The translations under genes were made by a program, and so were the position numbers. Under the pieces are notes generated by a model. The model had not been told where the DNA came from and did no database searches. It saw only the letters and a program-made list of their open reading frames with translations. Below, piece by piece: positions 17,325 through 26,041 of a stretch of 64,000 nucleotides of DNA; the stretch's first letter is position 1; each line of letters starts with the position of its first letter. Source of the stretch: Lachnospiraceae bacterium (GTDB taxonomy: Bacteria > Bacillota > Clostridia > Lachnospirales > Lachnospiraceae); assembly GCA_017434885.1 (NCBI GenBank), contig JAFSGE010000025.1, positions 1 to 64,000 on the forward strand, in the 5' to 3' direction.

Positions 17325-18509
17325 ATGGAAGTATTAAAAGGAAAAGTGGATTGTAAGCCGGAAGAGACAGGGTATGACAGTAGCAGACTGGAAGCATTAA
17401 ATACCCATTTTCAGAAACTGATTGACAATGAAATTATTTTTGGTGCGCAGTATACCATTTCCCATAAGGGAAAAATTATTGCTAACGCAAGCTTAGGAAG
17501 CGGCAGCAAGATTGAATCGGTTAAAATGCACCCGGATACGGTATTCCCGATTGCATCCATTACCAAAACATTTACTACAGTGGCAATTATGAAATTAATA
17601 GAAGACGGACACATACGTCTTAATACCTATGTGGCAGAGATTTTGCCGCAGTTTGCAGAGCCGCCTTTTAACGGAATTACGCTTTGGCATCTGTTGACTC
17701 ATACATCCGGTCTTTATCCTGATGGTGGTTGTTTCCCTGAGGCGGCACCGAAGTCTCCCTGGGAGCTGATGGATGAAGCAGCAAAGCTTTGGAACGGAGA
17801 GGGAGAATTTGACTGGATAAAGGCAGGTATCTCCGGAGGACTCCGCAGACCGGTAGGCAGTGAATGGCAATATAATTCTTTTGGCTTTGTAATTCTTGGA
17901 GAGATTATTACAAAGGTTAGCGGACAGTACGCAAATGATTACATAGAAGAAAAAATTTTAAAACCCCTTGCCATGAAAGACAGTGCTTTCAGACCGACGA
18001 TAGATATGGCAAGAAAATCCTTTATCCACAGCAAAGAGGAAAAAGAGATGGTGGAGGCTTACCTTGCAGGAAAGTCTATTGAGAATGAAGATGCAGGAAC
18101 TTTCTGGGAGAAAATGCCGAATACGGGAGGTGGCATCCATTCCAATACAAGAGACTTAATTCGCTTTGCAAATATGCTACTTAACGGCGGCCGTTTGGGA
18201 GATACCAGAATCTTGGGCAGAAAGAGTGTGGAAGTTATGACCACTCAGCAGCTTAAGAATGTGCCCGATTACTGTTGGGGAGCAAATGAGCCTGACAGAA
18301 AATATGGTATTGGTTTCGATATGCGTGAAGGACTTGCTTACAACTATTCTAAGGGAACATATATGCATGAAGGCGCAGGGGCAAGTTCCATTGATATTGA
18401 CCCGAAAGAGCAGCTTGCAGCGGCATGGTTTGTGCCTTGGAACAAAGGCGAATGGTGTCCTGACCCGCTTTATAATGTACAGAATATTATTTGGTCCGGA
18501 ATTATTTAA
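17325..18509 (+). CDS. Serine hydrolase, class C beta-lactamase fold
   Basis: 394 residues of the beta-lactamase/esterase family. The S-x-x-K motif is SITK at residues 78-81. The Y-x-N motif is YNSFG-type (WQYNSFGFVILGEI, about residue 184). The third element is HEGAG near residue 350. There is no signal peptide, so it is cytoplasmic and more likely an esterase or peptidase than a drug resistance enzyme. The start at 17325 has AAGGAGG eight bases upstream. It begins a run with an ABC-2 exporter and YbaK, so it may modify or hydrolyse the exported compound; this is inference. Confidence 0.85.
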   Translation: MEVLKGKVDCKPEETGYDSSRLEALNTHFQKLIDNEIIFGAQYTISHKGKIIANASLGSGSKIESVKMHPDTVFPIASITKTFTTVAIMKLIEDGHIRLNTYVAEILPQFAEPPFNGITLWHLLTHTSGLYPDGGCFPEAAPKSPWELMDEAAKLWNGEGEFDWIKAGISGGLRRPVGSEWQYNSFGFVILGEIITKVSGQYANDYIEEKILKPLAMKDSAFRPTIDMARKSFIHSKEEKEMVEAYLAGKSIENEDAGTFWEKMPNTGGGIHSNTRDLIRFANMLLNGGRLGDTRILGRKSVEVMTTQQLKNVPDYCWGANEPDRKYGIGFDMREGLAYNYSKGTYMHEGAGASSIDIDPKEQLAAAWFVPWNKGEWCPDPLYNVQNIIWSGII

Positions 18510-18528
18510 AATGAATAAAGGATATATT

Positions 18529-19347
18529 ATGAAGAAGTTGAAACACAAATTTGAGGAATGTAAAGCGGTAGCCTTCGTGACCTACAAGGAATGGAGTGCC
18601 TACCGCACGCATTCTTTGGTGTCGGTTTTTGTAGGACCGGTTTATTTTATCGTTCAGTATTTTATATGGACGGCAGTGTATGGAGATGCAGGAAGTCTGG
18701 CAGGACTTGAATTGTCGGAAACTATCCGTTATTTTGGGGCTTCAGCGTTGATTGGATATCTGACGATGGATTTTGCGGACTGGAATCTGCAAATGTTGAT
18801 TCGGACAGGTAAATTTCTGACCTTTACTCTTCGCCCCATGCATCACAGATTCTTTGCACTTTCACAGAAACTGGGACACAGGGTACTTGGGTTTTTCTTT
18901 GAATTTTTGCCCTGTCTTTTGATATTCATGTTGCTTTTTAAGGTGGAGATTTTGCCTGATAGGATGGGATGGACATTTGTTTCTGTGGCATTGGCGTTTT
19001 TGATGAACTTTTACGTGAACTATTGTCTCGGAATGACAGCTTTCTTTCTGGTAAAGGCAAACGGTATCCGGGTGGTATATCAGTTGTTTGCACAAATTTT
19101 TTCGGGCGCATTGATTCCTCTTAATTTTTTCCCGAAGGTTTTGCAAAGCGTGATGATTTTTTTACCTTTTCAGTATACGAACTATATTCCGGCAATGGTG
19201 TGGACGGGTAGTGAGAGCATCGGTGTGCTGAAACTTAATGTGCCACAGGCTGTATTGGCACAGGCTTTTGCAACGATATTGATGTTTGTGCTCAGTGAGG
19301 TGTTGTATCGGTGTGCCATGAAACGATTTACAGCAGTAGGAGCATAA
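18529..19347 (+). CDS. ABC-2 type transporter permease (COG4587 type)
   Basis: 272 residues with about six membrane segments between residues 25 and 265, matching the ABC-2 permease family PF06182. The conserved stretch GASALIGYLTMDFADWNLQMLIRTGKF and the region SGALIPLNFFPKVLQSVMIFLPFQY are seen in outline. It pairs with the next permease and the following ATPase to form an exporter of unknown substrate. The start at 18529 is chosen for AAAGGA six bases upstream. Confidence 0.82.
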   Translation: MKKLKHKFEECKAVAFVTYKEWSAYRTHSLVSVFVGPVYFIVQYFIWTAVYGDAGSLAGLELSETIRYFGASALIGYLTMDFADWNLQMLIRTGKFLTFTLRPMHHRFFALSQKLGHRVLGFFFEFLPCLLIFMLLFKVEILPDRMGWTFVSVALAFLMNFYVNYCLGMTAFFLVKANGIRVVYQLFAQIFSGALIPLNFFPKVLQSVMIFLPFQYTNYIPAMVWTGSESIGVLKLNVPQAVLAQAFATILMFVLSEVLYRCAMKRFTAVGA

Positions 19348-19419
19348 GCGAAGGAAAGATTTTGGAAGCCTAAAGTATGAAGCGGTTGCTGACAGAGCAA
19401 CCGATGCATAGAAAGAGAA

Positions 19420-20211
19420 GTGAGTTTGACATTGAAGTATATCAAAATATATTTTGCCTGTGTGAAGACGGCATTTGCACAGGCGGCAGCTTATCGGGCT
19501 GATTTTATCATGGGAAGCTTTATAACATTACTTTCCAACATATTGTTTCCACTTGTGACGATTTTGATTTATGCAAACGGTGCAGAGTTTCCGGGATGGA
19601 ATATGTGGGAAGTATTGTTGATACAGTCCATTTATTCTATGTCCACGGGTATTTCTTCTATGCTGCTAAGTAGTGTGGTCTGGGTGACAATGGACCATAT
19701 TCGGGAAGGCAGCTTTGAGACGGTGCTTTTAAAACCGGTTTCGCCGTTATTTTTCATTATATCTGCCAATTTTGATGTGCAGAGTATTGGTTTGTTTCTT
19801 GGCGGTGTAATTATGATGGTGATTGCGGTGGTACATACGGGGATTGGAAGTGTACTTGATATTTTATCATTTTTGTTGTTATTTGTAGCGGGAATTATGG
19901 TGCTTTGCGGTATGAATCTGATAATGGCAGCCATCAGTTTTAAATGGGTAGGAAACTCCAGAATTCCGGAGATTTTTGACAGTATCAGTACCTTTGGGAA
20001 ATACCCCCTTAGCATTTTCCCAAGGACAGTACAGATTCTTTCGGTGATAGTGATTCCGGTAGCGGTAATCGGATTTTTCCCGGCATCAGCGTTACTTGGA
20101 AGAGTGGACAAGGAAGCCTTTTTAGCCCTAATTCCGTGTGTGCTGTTTCTTTGCTTCGGAGTATGGCTTTATAACAAAATGATTCGCCTTTATGAAGGTG
20201 TTGGAGGTTGA
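19420..20211 (+). CDS. ABC-2 type transporter permease (COG3694 type)
   Basis: 263 residues with about six membrane segments. It is of the same PF06182 family as the previous gene, but of the partner type. A GTG start at 19420 is used; the ribosome binding site is weak (GAGAAG). The next gene starts two bases after its stop. With the upstream permease it should form a heterodimeric channel. Confidence 0.82.
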   Translation: MSLTLKYIKIYFACVKTAFAQAAAYRADFIMGSFITLLSNILFPLVTILIYANGAEFPGWNMWEVLLIQSIYSMSTGISSMLLSSVVWVTMDHIREGSFETVLLKPVSPLFFIISANFDVQSIGLFLGGVIMMVIAVVHTGIGSVLDILSFLLLFVAGIMVLCGMNLIMAAISFKWVGNSRIPEIFDSISTFGKYPLSIFPRTVQILSVIVIPVAVIGFFPASALLGRVDKEAFLALIPCVLFLCFGVWLYNKMIRLYEGVGG

Positions 20212-20212
20212 G

Positions 20213-21199
20213 ATGTCGATTATTACAGTAGAAGACCTTGTGAAATCTTATACAACTTATAAACGTGGCAGCGGATTTAAGGAAACCTTGAAAAGCTTTT
20301 TTAAGCGGGAAGAAATTGAGATTAAGGCGGTAGACCATATTTCTTTTCAGATAAAAAAGGGCAGTATCTGCGGGATTTTGGGACCGAACGGTGCGGGAAA
20401 GTCCACAACCATTAAGATGCTTTGTGGTGCACTTTATCCTACAAGCGGCAGCATTGATGTAATGGGGTATTCTCCGGCAAAGGACAGAATGAAATATGTT
20501 CAGAAAATCGGTGCCGTGTTTGGGCAGAAATCTCAGCTGATTTGGGATATTCCGCCGGTGGACAGCTTTGCCATGAACAAGGCAATTTACGGAATTGAAG
20601 ATGCAGAGTACAAAAGGCGTCTTGGGGAAATGGCAGAGCTTTTTGATATTGGGGAAGTGATGTATAAGCCTACCCGTGTGCTTTCCTTGGGAGAGAGGAT
20701 GAAATGTGAGTTTGTCATGGCAATGCTTCATGGACCGGAAATTGTGTTTTTGGACGAGCCAACAATTGGACTGGATGTGATTGCCAAAGCAAAAATACGT
20801 GAGGTGGTCAGTGAAATGAATCGAAACGGAACTACGTTTATTCTGACGACACATGACCTTGAGGATGTAGAGCAGCTTGCGCAGGAGGTCATTGTCATCA
20901 ATCATGGCAAAAAGGTATTTGATGACAGCCTGCAAAATTTAAAATCTACATTGGGGAATAAGAAAATAGTGAGTTTGTCATTGGCAAAGGCTTTTAATGA
21001 AGAGAAATTAAGGAGTGTTTTGGGTGATGTTCCGGTGATTCCGGGCAGTAACGATCATGAAATCTTATTGGAAGTAGATTTGGATAAGCAAAATATCAGG
21101 GATTTTCTGGGAAGTCTTAATGGGATAGTAGATTTTAAGGATATTTCCATCAAAGAGTTACCAATGGAAACGATTATTACAAGAATTTACAGTGAGTAG
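20213..21199 (+). CDS. ABC transporter ATP-binding protein (COG4586 type)
   Basis: 328 residues. Walker A is GPNGAGKSTTIK (about residue 60), the signature is LSLGERMKCE, and Walker B is EIVFLDEPTIGLD, followed by the TTHDLEDVEQLA H-loop. A C-terminal extension of about 90 residues is typical of ATPases of ABC-2 exporters. The start at 20213 has GGAGG five bases upstream; a longer form overlapping the permease is less likely. It powers the preceding permease pair. Confidence 0.92.
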   Translation: MSIITVEDLVKSYTTYKRGSGFKETLKSFFKREEIEIKAVDHISFQIKKGSICGILGPNGAGKSTTIKMLCGALYPTSGSIDVMGYSPAKDRMKYVQKIGAVFGQKSQLIWDIPPVDSFAMNKAIYGIEDAEYKRRLGEMAELFDIGEVMYKPTRVLSLGERMKCEFVMAMLHGPEIVFLDEPTIGLDVIAKAKIREVVSEMNRNGTTFILTTHDLEDVEQLAQEVIVINHGKKVFDDSLQNLKSTLGNKKIVSLSLAKAFNEEKLRSVLGDVPVIPGSNDHEILLEVDLDKQNIRDFLGSLNGIVDFKDISIKELPMETIITRIYSE

Positions 21200-21210
21200 G
21201 AGAAATAAAA

Positions 21211-21684
21211 ATGTCAATTGAAAGAGCAAGAGAATATTTAAAACAGTTTGGAATCGAAGACCGTATGCAGGAGCTTCCGGTATCCAGTGCAACAGTGGCA
21301 CTGGCAGCAGAGGCGCTTGGCTGCGCACCACAGAGAATTGCAAAGACGCTGTCTTTCATGGTAGAGGATGCGGCAATTTTAATTGTGGCAGCAGGCGATG
21401 TTAAAATTGATAACAGTAAGTATAAAAAGCGGTTTGGTGCCAAGGCAAAAATGCTTTCTCCTGAGCAGGTGACTGAACTGATTGGACATGCAATAGGTGG
21501 TGTTTGCCCTTTTGGGGTCAGGGAAGGGGTTAAGATTTATCTTGATGAGTCACTGAAACGTTTTGAGACAGTTTTTCCTGCCTGCGGAAGCGGTAACAGT
21601 GCTATTGAAATGACGATACCGGAGTTAGAGAAATATTCGGGATGCGAGTGTTGGGTTGATGTGTGCAAGTTGATGGAAGGGTAG
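21211..21684 (+). CDS. YbaK/EbsC (Cys-tRNA deacylase-like) protein
   Basis: 157 residues of the YbaK/prolyl-tRNA-editing fold. The conserved KTLSFMVEDAAILIVAAGDVKIDN and the GHAIGGVCPFGV loop are clear. The family removes wrongly charged amino acids from tRNA in trans, YbaK acting on Cys-tRNA(Pro); other members edit other tRNAs. The exact substrate is uncertain. It is 11 bases after the ABC ATPase gene and probably cotranscribed. Confidence 0.88.
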   Translation: MSIERAREYLKQFGIEDRMQELPVSSATVALAAEALGCAPQRIAKTLSFMVEDAAILIVAAGDVKIDNSKYKKRFGAKAKMLSPEQVTELIGHAIGGVCPFGVREGVKIYLDESLKRFETVFPACGSGNSAIEMTIPELEKYSGCECWVDVCKLMEG

Positions 21685-21778
21685 AAGTAATAACATCGGA
21701 ATTCGGCTTTTCTTATTAGGGCTTGACATATATATGATGTTATTTGGAATGATATAGATGCCGAAAAATGCATGTTAA

Positions 21779-21883
21779 AAAGAGTTTCGTCAGCGAGATA
21801 AGGATACTTTAAGAAATATATCTGCTGAAAATAGTGATATTACGTTTGGGGTATTGGCTTTTGACCTAATTTTGGAGGAATAA
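21779..21883 (+). pseudogene. Possible C-terminal gene remnant in a 363-bp gap
   Basis: A stop-to-stop frame of 34 codons without a start. It reads as a plausible helical and strand-like protein end (ITFGVLAFDLILEE before the stop). It lies in the gap between ybaK and the next gene, where no intact gene is seen. The parent family is not recognised, and this could be chance. Confidence 0.25.
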
Positions 21884-21913
21884 TGACATATAGAAACAGC
21901 ATAATGCTTGATA

Positions 21914-21957
21914 CTATCTGTCGCCGGTTAACATAAGCGCAAAAAAGTGACAGATAG
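21914..21957 (+). other. Inverted repeat
   Basis: A perfect 9-bp inverted repeat (21914-21922 with 21949-21957) with a 26-base loop. There is no T tract after it, so it is not a standard terminator. It lies about 90 bp upstream of the C15 peptidase-like gene. The rest of the gap 21685-22047 holds only AT-rich sequence and the remnant above. Confidence 0.35.
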
Positions 21958-22047
21958 AATCATTGATTTATTGATATATATATTACATTAAAAGCTTGTG
22001 AGTGCATTTTTGAATTATAGAGGAGATGAATTTGAAGGTGTTGTTGT

Positions 22048-22488
22048 ATGAATAGAAAACTTTACATCGGATTTAAAGGAAAGAATAATGCATCGTGTAT
22101 CCTAGTAAAAAGAATTTCTTCAGACGGCTATTTATTAACAAATTCTTTTAACGGAATAAAAAGAGATATTGAATCATTAAGTGACTCCTACGATTGCGTT
22201 GTCCTTTTCGGAATAGATAAGAACCTAATAGATACTGTAAGAATCGAGGAGGTAGCGGAAAAAGAAACTAAGGAATTTTCGGTTTTGAATTTAAAGAAAA
22301 TATCAGCGCAGTTGGACGAAATTGGAATATCTAATTATTTATCTGATAAACCAACACATTATTTATGTAATGATGCATACTGGCATTTGTTACGAAAATT
22401 CAATAGGAATGTTGTGCTTATTCACATTCCTTCAATTAAAAATATTAGTAGAAATCTTATTGAAGGTCTTAGTATGGTTTTTAGATAA
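22048..22488 (+). CDS. Pyroglutamyl peptidase I-like protein (C15 fold), short
   Basis: 146 residues, against about 200-215 for usual pyrrolidone-carboxylate peptidases. The pattern fits the C15 family: FGIDKNLIDTVRIEEVA holds the candidate glutamate, THYLCNDAYWHLL the cysteine, and VVLIHIPS the histidine. The N-terminal region is shortened. If active it would remove N-terminal pyroglutamate from peptides in the cytoplasm. The assignment rests on motif order. A second, overlapping frame in the same region is a shadow. Confidence 0.55.
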   Translation: MNRKLYIGFKGKNNASCILVKRISSDGYLLTNSFNGIKRDIESLSDSYDCVVLFGIDKNLIDTVRIEEVAEKETKEFSVLNLKKISAQLDEIGISNYLSDKPTHYLCNDAYWHLLRKFNRNVVLIHIPSIKNISRNLIEGLSMVFR

Positions 22489-22543
22489 ATTTCAATTGCA
22501 TTAGACATTTCTATATACAAATATGAATTTACGGAGGGTTATC

Positions 22544-22954
22544 ATGTTAATAAGTGAGTGTACAAATAAAGATGTTCCACAATTAGCACTGATGAATCAA
22601 CATCTAATCGAGGATGAAAAAAGTAATAATCCTATGACTATTACAGAGTTAGAAGATAGAATGAGGAGATTTATAAACGATGGTTATAACGCCTATTTTT
22701 TTATTGAAGATGATATAGTTGTGGGATATGCACTAATAAAGTACACTTCAACACCGTTATATTTGCGTCAGTTTTACATTGAGAGGGAATTTAGACGTAA
22801 ACATTATGGAAAAGTAGCATTTCAACAGTTAATGGAATACATACAAGCAGATATAATTGATATTGAAGTATTGCCTTGGAATGAGAGCGGATATTTATTT
22901 TGGAAGAGTTGCGGATTTGAAGATACATGCATTTCAATGCAATATAAGAATTAA
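22544..22954 (+). CDS. GNAT family N-acetyltransferase
   Basis: 136 residues with one GNAT domain. Motif A is LRQFYIEREFRRKHYGKVAF (about residues 75-95) and the last part is WNESGYLFWKSCGFEDT, with the typical W-x-GF near the C-terminus. The R-x-x-G-x-A acetyl-CoA loop is partly degenerate (RRKHYGKVA). The substrate is unknown. The start at 22544 has GGAGG seven bases upstream. Confidence 0.85.
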   Translation: MLISECTNKDVPQLALMNQHLIEDEKSNNPMTITELEDRMRRFINDGYNAYFFIEDDIVVGYALIKYTSTPLYLRQFYIEREFRRKHYGKVAFQQLMEYIQADIIDIEVLPWNESGYLFWKSCGFEDTCISMQYKN

Positions 22955-23000
22955 CTTTAGTGTGAGACATCGAAACGAAGAAAGCGAGTGTATATAGCAT

Positions 23001-24014
23001 ATGAAAAAAAGAATTTATATGATGGCATTGGTATTCATGGTCGGGCTTTGCAGTGGTTGTGGTAAACAGGGAACAGAAAGTAATGATCAGAGTATAAAAA
23101 TTGAATCTTTTCATATTGAGGAACAAGCGAATGCTGAAAACAAATCAGTTCATGTTGAAGAACAAGGTGATGTTGAAAATGAATCTATTCGAGTTGAAGA
23201 ACAAGACGAAGATGCAGACAAAACAAATAATGGTATTGAATTAGATGATAATTTAGAAATAGATTTCACTTATGACTATTCTGAGGATATCAAGAGGGAT
23301 GTTGACTATGTGGCATCAAATTCAACATCCTTACAAGAAGAACTGGAAAATATTGAAAAGATTATCGAAAAGTATATTCCCTTAGCACAAGCAGCTCAGT
23401 CACAGATGGAAATGAATATTTCATCTAAGTGGTTTTTGGTAATTTGGGATACTGAGCTAAATAATCTTTGGAGCCGATTCAGCAATTCTGCAGATCCACA
23501 GACAAAAGAGAAGGTTCTTGCAGAACAGAGGAACTGGATAGCCATGAAGGAAGAAGTAACATTGTTAGGTCTTGGACCCGCTGAAGAAAACGGCAGCATG
23601 TATCCTCTTAATAAGAACGCCTTTTTAGAGGAGATAACCAAGCGTAGAGCTTATGTTCTGGCAAATGAGCTGGCAAAGATAAATGGTGAATCTTTTGTCA
23701 TACCGGAAATACCAACAAAATACGGTTTGTTTGTAGACAACCAAGGAACCGGTGATATATACGGCTTCCTGATTACCCGGCAGGGCTGGGAAGGTGAGGA
23801 TGAAGTAATTATCTCCATTTACAGACAGGGTGAAACAGAAGGCTCTTTTATTGATAACGAAAACGGAGAACTGGCTTTTACATCTGTTGACGGAAGTGTA
23901 AAAGGAATCATCAGAATTAACGGATGGGATGGTGCAAGCTTTGAGGTTACGGAGATATCAGGAGAGTCTGCTTTCTCTGTAGGGGAGATGTTTGAATTTC
24001 CGTTTGTGTTTTAA
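23001..24014 (+). CDS. Lipoprotein with LprI/DUF1311-like domain
   Basis: 337 residues. A signal peptide ends in the lipobox LCSGC at about residue 20, so the protein is lipid-anchored. A short spacer follows with three imperfect repeats of about 14 residues (IEEQANAENKS, VEEQGDVENES, VEEQDED). An LprI-like region (about 95-215) holds the typical EQRNWIAMKEE. A C-terminal beta-rich domain (about 240-337) is not recognised. LprI of Mycobacterium inhibits lysozyme; whether this holds here is unknown. The ribosome binding site is weak. Confidence 0.7.
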   Translation: MKKRIYMMALVFMVGLCSGCGKQGTESNDQSIKIESFHIEEQANAENKSVHVEEQGDVENESIRVEEQDEDADKTNNGIELDDNLEIDFTYDYSEDIKRDVDYVASNSTSLQEELENIEKIIEKYIPLAQAAQSQMEMNISSKWFLVIWDTELNNLWSRFSNSADPQTKEKVLAEQRNWIAMKEEVTLLGLGPAEENGSMYPLNKNAFLEEITKRRAYVLANELAKINGESFVIPEIPTKYGLFVDNQGTGDIYGFLITRQGWEGEDEVIISIYRQGETEGSFIDNENGELAFTSVDGSVKGIIRINGWDGASFEVTEISGESAFSVGEMFEFPFVF

Positions 24015-24041
24015 CAGACGCGAAAAATAGGGGGAAATGAC

Positions 24042-24899
24042 ATGGGTATATACAAGTCGGAAAAAGGGAAAAAGGCAATATTATCTCTTTATGAAAAACA
24101 ATTAAAAAGAATGAACAAGAAATATGAAGATATTTATATTGATACCTCTTTTGGAAAAACGCATTTAATCGAAACCGGTAATATGTCCGGGAATCCGTTA
24201 CTTGTTTTTCATGGAGGAAATGCAACTACAGCTTATAATTTGTTAGCATGTGATTTTCTGATGAATGATTTTCATATTTATGCAGTTGATACGATTGGGC
24301 ATCCGGGAAAAAGTGCGGAAGTCAGTTTGTCACCTAATAACTATGATTATGGGAAATGGGCGGCTGAGGTAATAGAAAAACTCGGATATGAAAAGATTTC
24401 TTGCTTTGGAGGCTCTTTTGGTGCGGGAATAATTGCAAAAACAATGTGTGTTGCTCCGGATAAGATAAAAAGAGTTGTATTATATATTCCTTCCGGAATA
24501 AGTAATGCTCCGGCTATTAATAGTTTAAGTATGATGATGCCGATGATTATGTATTGGATTACCCATAAGGATAAATTTTTAAAACAGTGTATGATGCCCA
24601 TGGCTATTGAGGAAGACAATATTACGGATGATATTTATGAGACGGCAAAATTGAGTATTGATTTTTCAAAAGTGAAGACCGGAATGCCAAGTAATGTTGA
24701 TGCCAAGGAAATAAAAAAGTGCAATGCTCCCACATTGGTGATGGCAGCAGAAAAGGATTGTTTATTTCCTGCAAAAAATGTGATACCGAGAGCAAAGAAG
24801 ATAATAAACAATTGTACTACATATTTGCTGGAAGGAAGAGGGCATATGCACTTCTTAACAGAGGAGGAACAGAAGATGATAGTTGATTTTTTAGTATAA
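24042..24899 (+). CDS. Alpha/beta hydrolase
   Basis: 285 residues of the alpha/beta hydrolase fold. HGGNAT-type oxyanion loop (VFHGGNATTAY) is near residue 52 and the nucleophile elbow GGSFGAG near 128. An aspartate in MAAEKDCLFPAKN and the histidine in EGRGHMHF are near the C-terminus. It has no signal peptide. The substrate is unknown; small esters, amides or lactones are typical. Confidence 0.85.
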   Translation: MGIYKSEKGKKAILSLYEKQLKRMNKKYEDIYIDTSFGKTHLIETGNMSGNPLLVFHGGNATTAYNLLACDFLMNDFHIYAVDTIGHPGKSAEVSLSPNNYDYGKWAAEVIEKLGYEKISCFGGSFGAGIIAKTMCVAPDKIKRVVLYIPSGISNAPAINSLSMMMPMIMYWITHKDKFLKQCMMPMAIEEDNITDDIYETAKLSIDFSKVKTGMPSNVDAKEIKKCNAPTLVMAAEKDCLFPAKNVIPRAKKIINNCTTYLLEGRGHMHFLTEEEQKMIVDFLV

Positions 24900-24924
24900 T
24901 TCGAATTCTACGGAGGAAATTGAA

Positions 24925-25383
24925 ATGGAAATTGTTATTTTCAATAGTAATATGCAAAAGCAGATTCACTATTTTTTTGAAAAATGTTTTATGGCTGTCG
25001 GCATACCATATTCGCCTCAGGATAGGCACTCTGATGTTGCAAATGTAGAGCAGAATTATATGGATAAAGGTTGTTTTTGGTGCTTGGTTGATGGTGATAA
25101 AATAATTGGGACTATTGCGATTCGAATGATTGATGACGTGAATATAATTGTCGAACTAAAAAGAATGTTTGTGTTACCGGAATATCAAGGGAAAGGCTAT
25201 GGAAGATTATTATTAGAGCATGCCGTTGAATATGCACGAGCACAACAGTATCAAAAAATGTGCTTAGACACCAGAAAACAGTTTTCCGTAGCACAACATT
25301 TATATCGAAGTGTAGGTTTTCAAGAAACTGACAGATACAATGATAACGAACATGCAGAACTTTATTTTGAACTCGTTTTATGA
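24925..25383 (+). CDS. GNAT family N-acetyltransferase
   Basis: 152 residues. Motif A (LKRMFVLPEYQGKGYGRLLLEHAVEYAR, about residues 75-102) has the full Q/R-x-x-G-x-G acetyl-CoA loop, followed by CLDTRKQFSVAQHLYRSVGFQET. It is a typical stand-alone small-molecule or protein acetyltransferase with unknown substrate. An ATG with GGAGG upstream sets the start. The hairpin repeat element begins 31 bases after its stop. Confidence 0.9.
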   Translation: MEIVIFNSNMQKQIHYFFEKCFMAVGIPYSPQDRHSDVANVEQNYMDKGCFWCLVDGDKIIGTIAIRMIDDVNIIVELKRMFVLPEYQGKGYGRLLLEHAVEYARAQQYQKMCLDTRKQFSVAQHLYRSVGFQETDRYNDNEHAELYFELVL

Positions 25384-25413
25384 TATGTGATTAGGCTAAA
25401 CTTCAAAGTTTGT

Positions 25414-25890
25414 GATATCTGAAAATTGGGATTTCCAATCGTTAAAAATAATGTTTGGCGAGGAGATTTATAGAGCAAGATAAGTGGAGAGAGGACCTTT
25501 GTCCTACTAAAATGAGAAAAGTGTTGCTTGAGTAGGACAAAAGAGGAGTCTGATGTCCTATTAAGATGTAAAAATGTTGCTTGCGGTAGGACAAAGAAGA
25601 AGTCAAATGTCCTACTAAGATGTAAAAACGTTGCTTGCGATAGGACGGAGGAGGAGTCAAATGTCCTATTAAAATGAGAAAAGTGTTGCTTGAGTAGGAC
25701 AAAGAAGGAGTCAGATGTCCTACTAAGATGTAAAAATAGTAGTTTGGCAGGACAATAGTAGTAAATTTGCCTTAAAGGGTGGGACAAGAAGTGGGTATGT
25801 CGACATTCACAAGCTTACGCTTACGCGTTGTTGCGGAATTCGTCATATGTATTTTCGATTGGAGGTGCCTGCCTGCGTGCAAGTACCCGG
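25414..25890. repeat. Repeat element copy A, with five-hairpin array
   Basis: 477 bp that match 54415-54730 from end to end: a left flank beginning GATATCTGAAAA, a hairpin array, a conserved AATAGTAGTAAATTTGC segment (25754 on), and a right module ending GTGCAAGTACCCGG. Copy A is 161 bp longer, which is three array periods. No conserved open frame runs through both copies. It fills the gap between a GNAT gene and the kinase-GNAT fusion. After it, to 26102, I see only a 10-codon frame with a ribosome binding site (25996-26028) and an inverted repeat. I do not know this element. Confidence 0.85.
25501..25753 (+). repeat. 54-bp tandem array of five hairpins
   Basis: Five units of 37-38 bp (25501, 25555, 25609, 25663, 25717) are separated by four near-identical 16-bp spacers. 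Each unit has inverted ends of the type GTCCTACT...AGTAGGAC with a 22-base loop containing TTGCTT in units 1-4. Stem position 8 is T-A or T-G here and C-G in the other copy, which keeps the pairing. The spacers are conserved, not unique, so this is a tandem repeat and not a CRISPR array. Confidence 0.9.
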
Positions 25891-26041
25891 CAGGTACATT
25901 CAGCTCATCTGCGCATGGCTCATTGCTACGCGCAATCTTCAGTCTTATGAACAGGCTGAAAGGAAAGAAAAAATTAGAATTTGGAGGTAACTGATATGTC
26001 AGGATGTTTAAGATTAAGAAATATCTAAGTACATAAGGCTG

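Noticed and set aside
20009-20935. 308-residue minus-strand frame
   Set aside because: It is antisense to the ABC permease and ATPase genes, which have full motif sets; its composition (His, Asn, Cys rich) is that of a shadow.
25501-25753. CRISPR array
   Set aside because: Spacing is regular, but the spacers are nearly identical, there are only five units and no cas genes are present.
25362-25787. A 141-residue minus-strand frame with 18-residue repeats
   Set aside because: The repeat of 18 residues is a by-product of the 54-bp hairpin array. The frame is not kept in copy B, has no ribosome binding site and covers the end of the GNAT gene.
25779-25994. 71-residue plus-strand frame in the right module of the repeat
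   Set aside because: Not shared with copy B and without a ribosome binding site.
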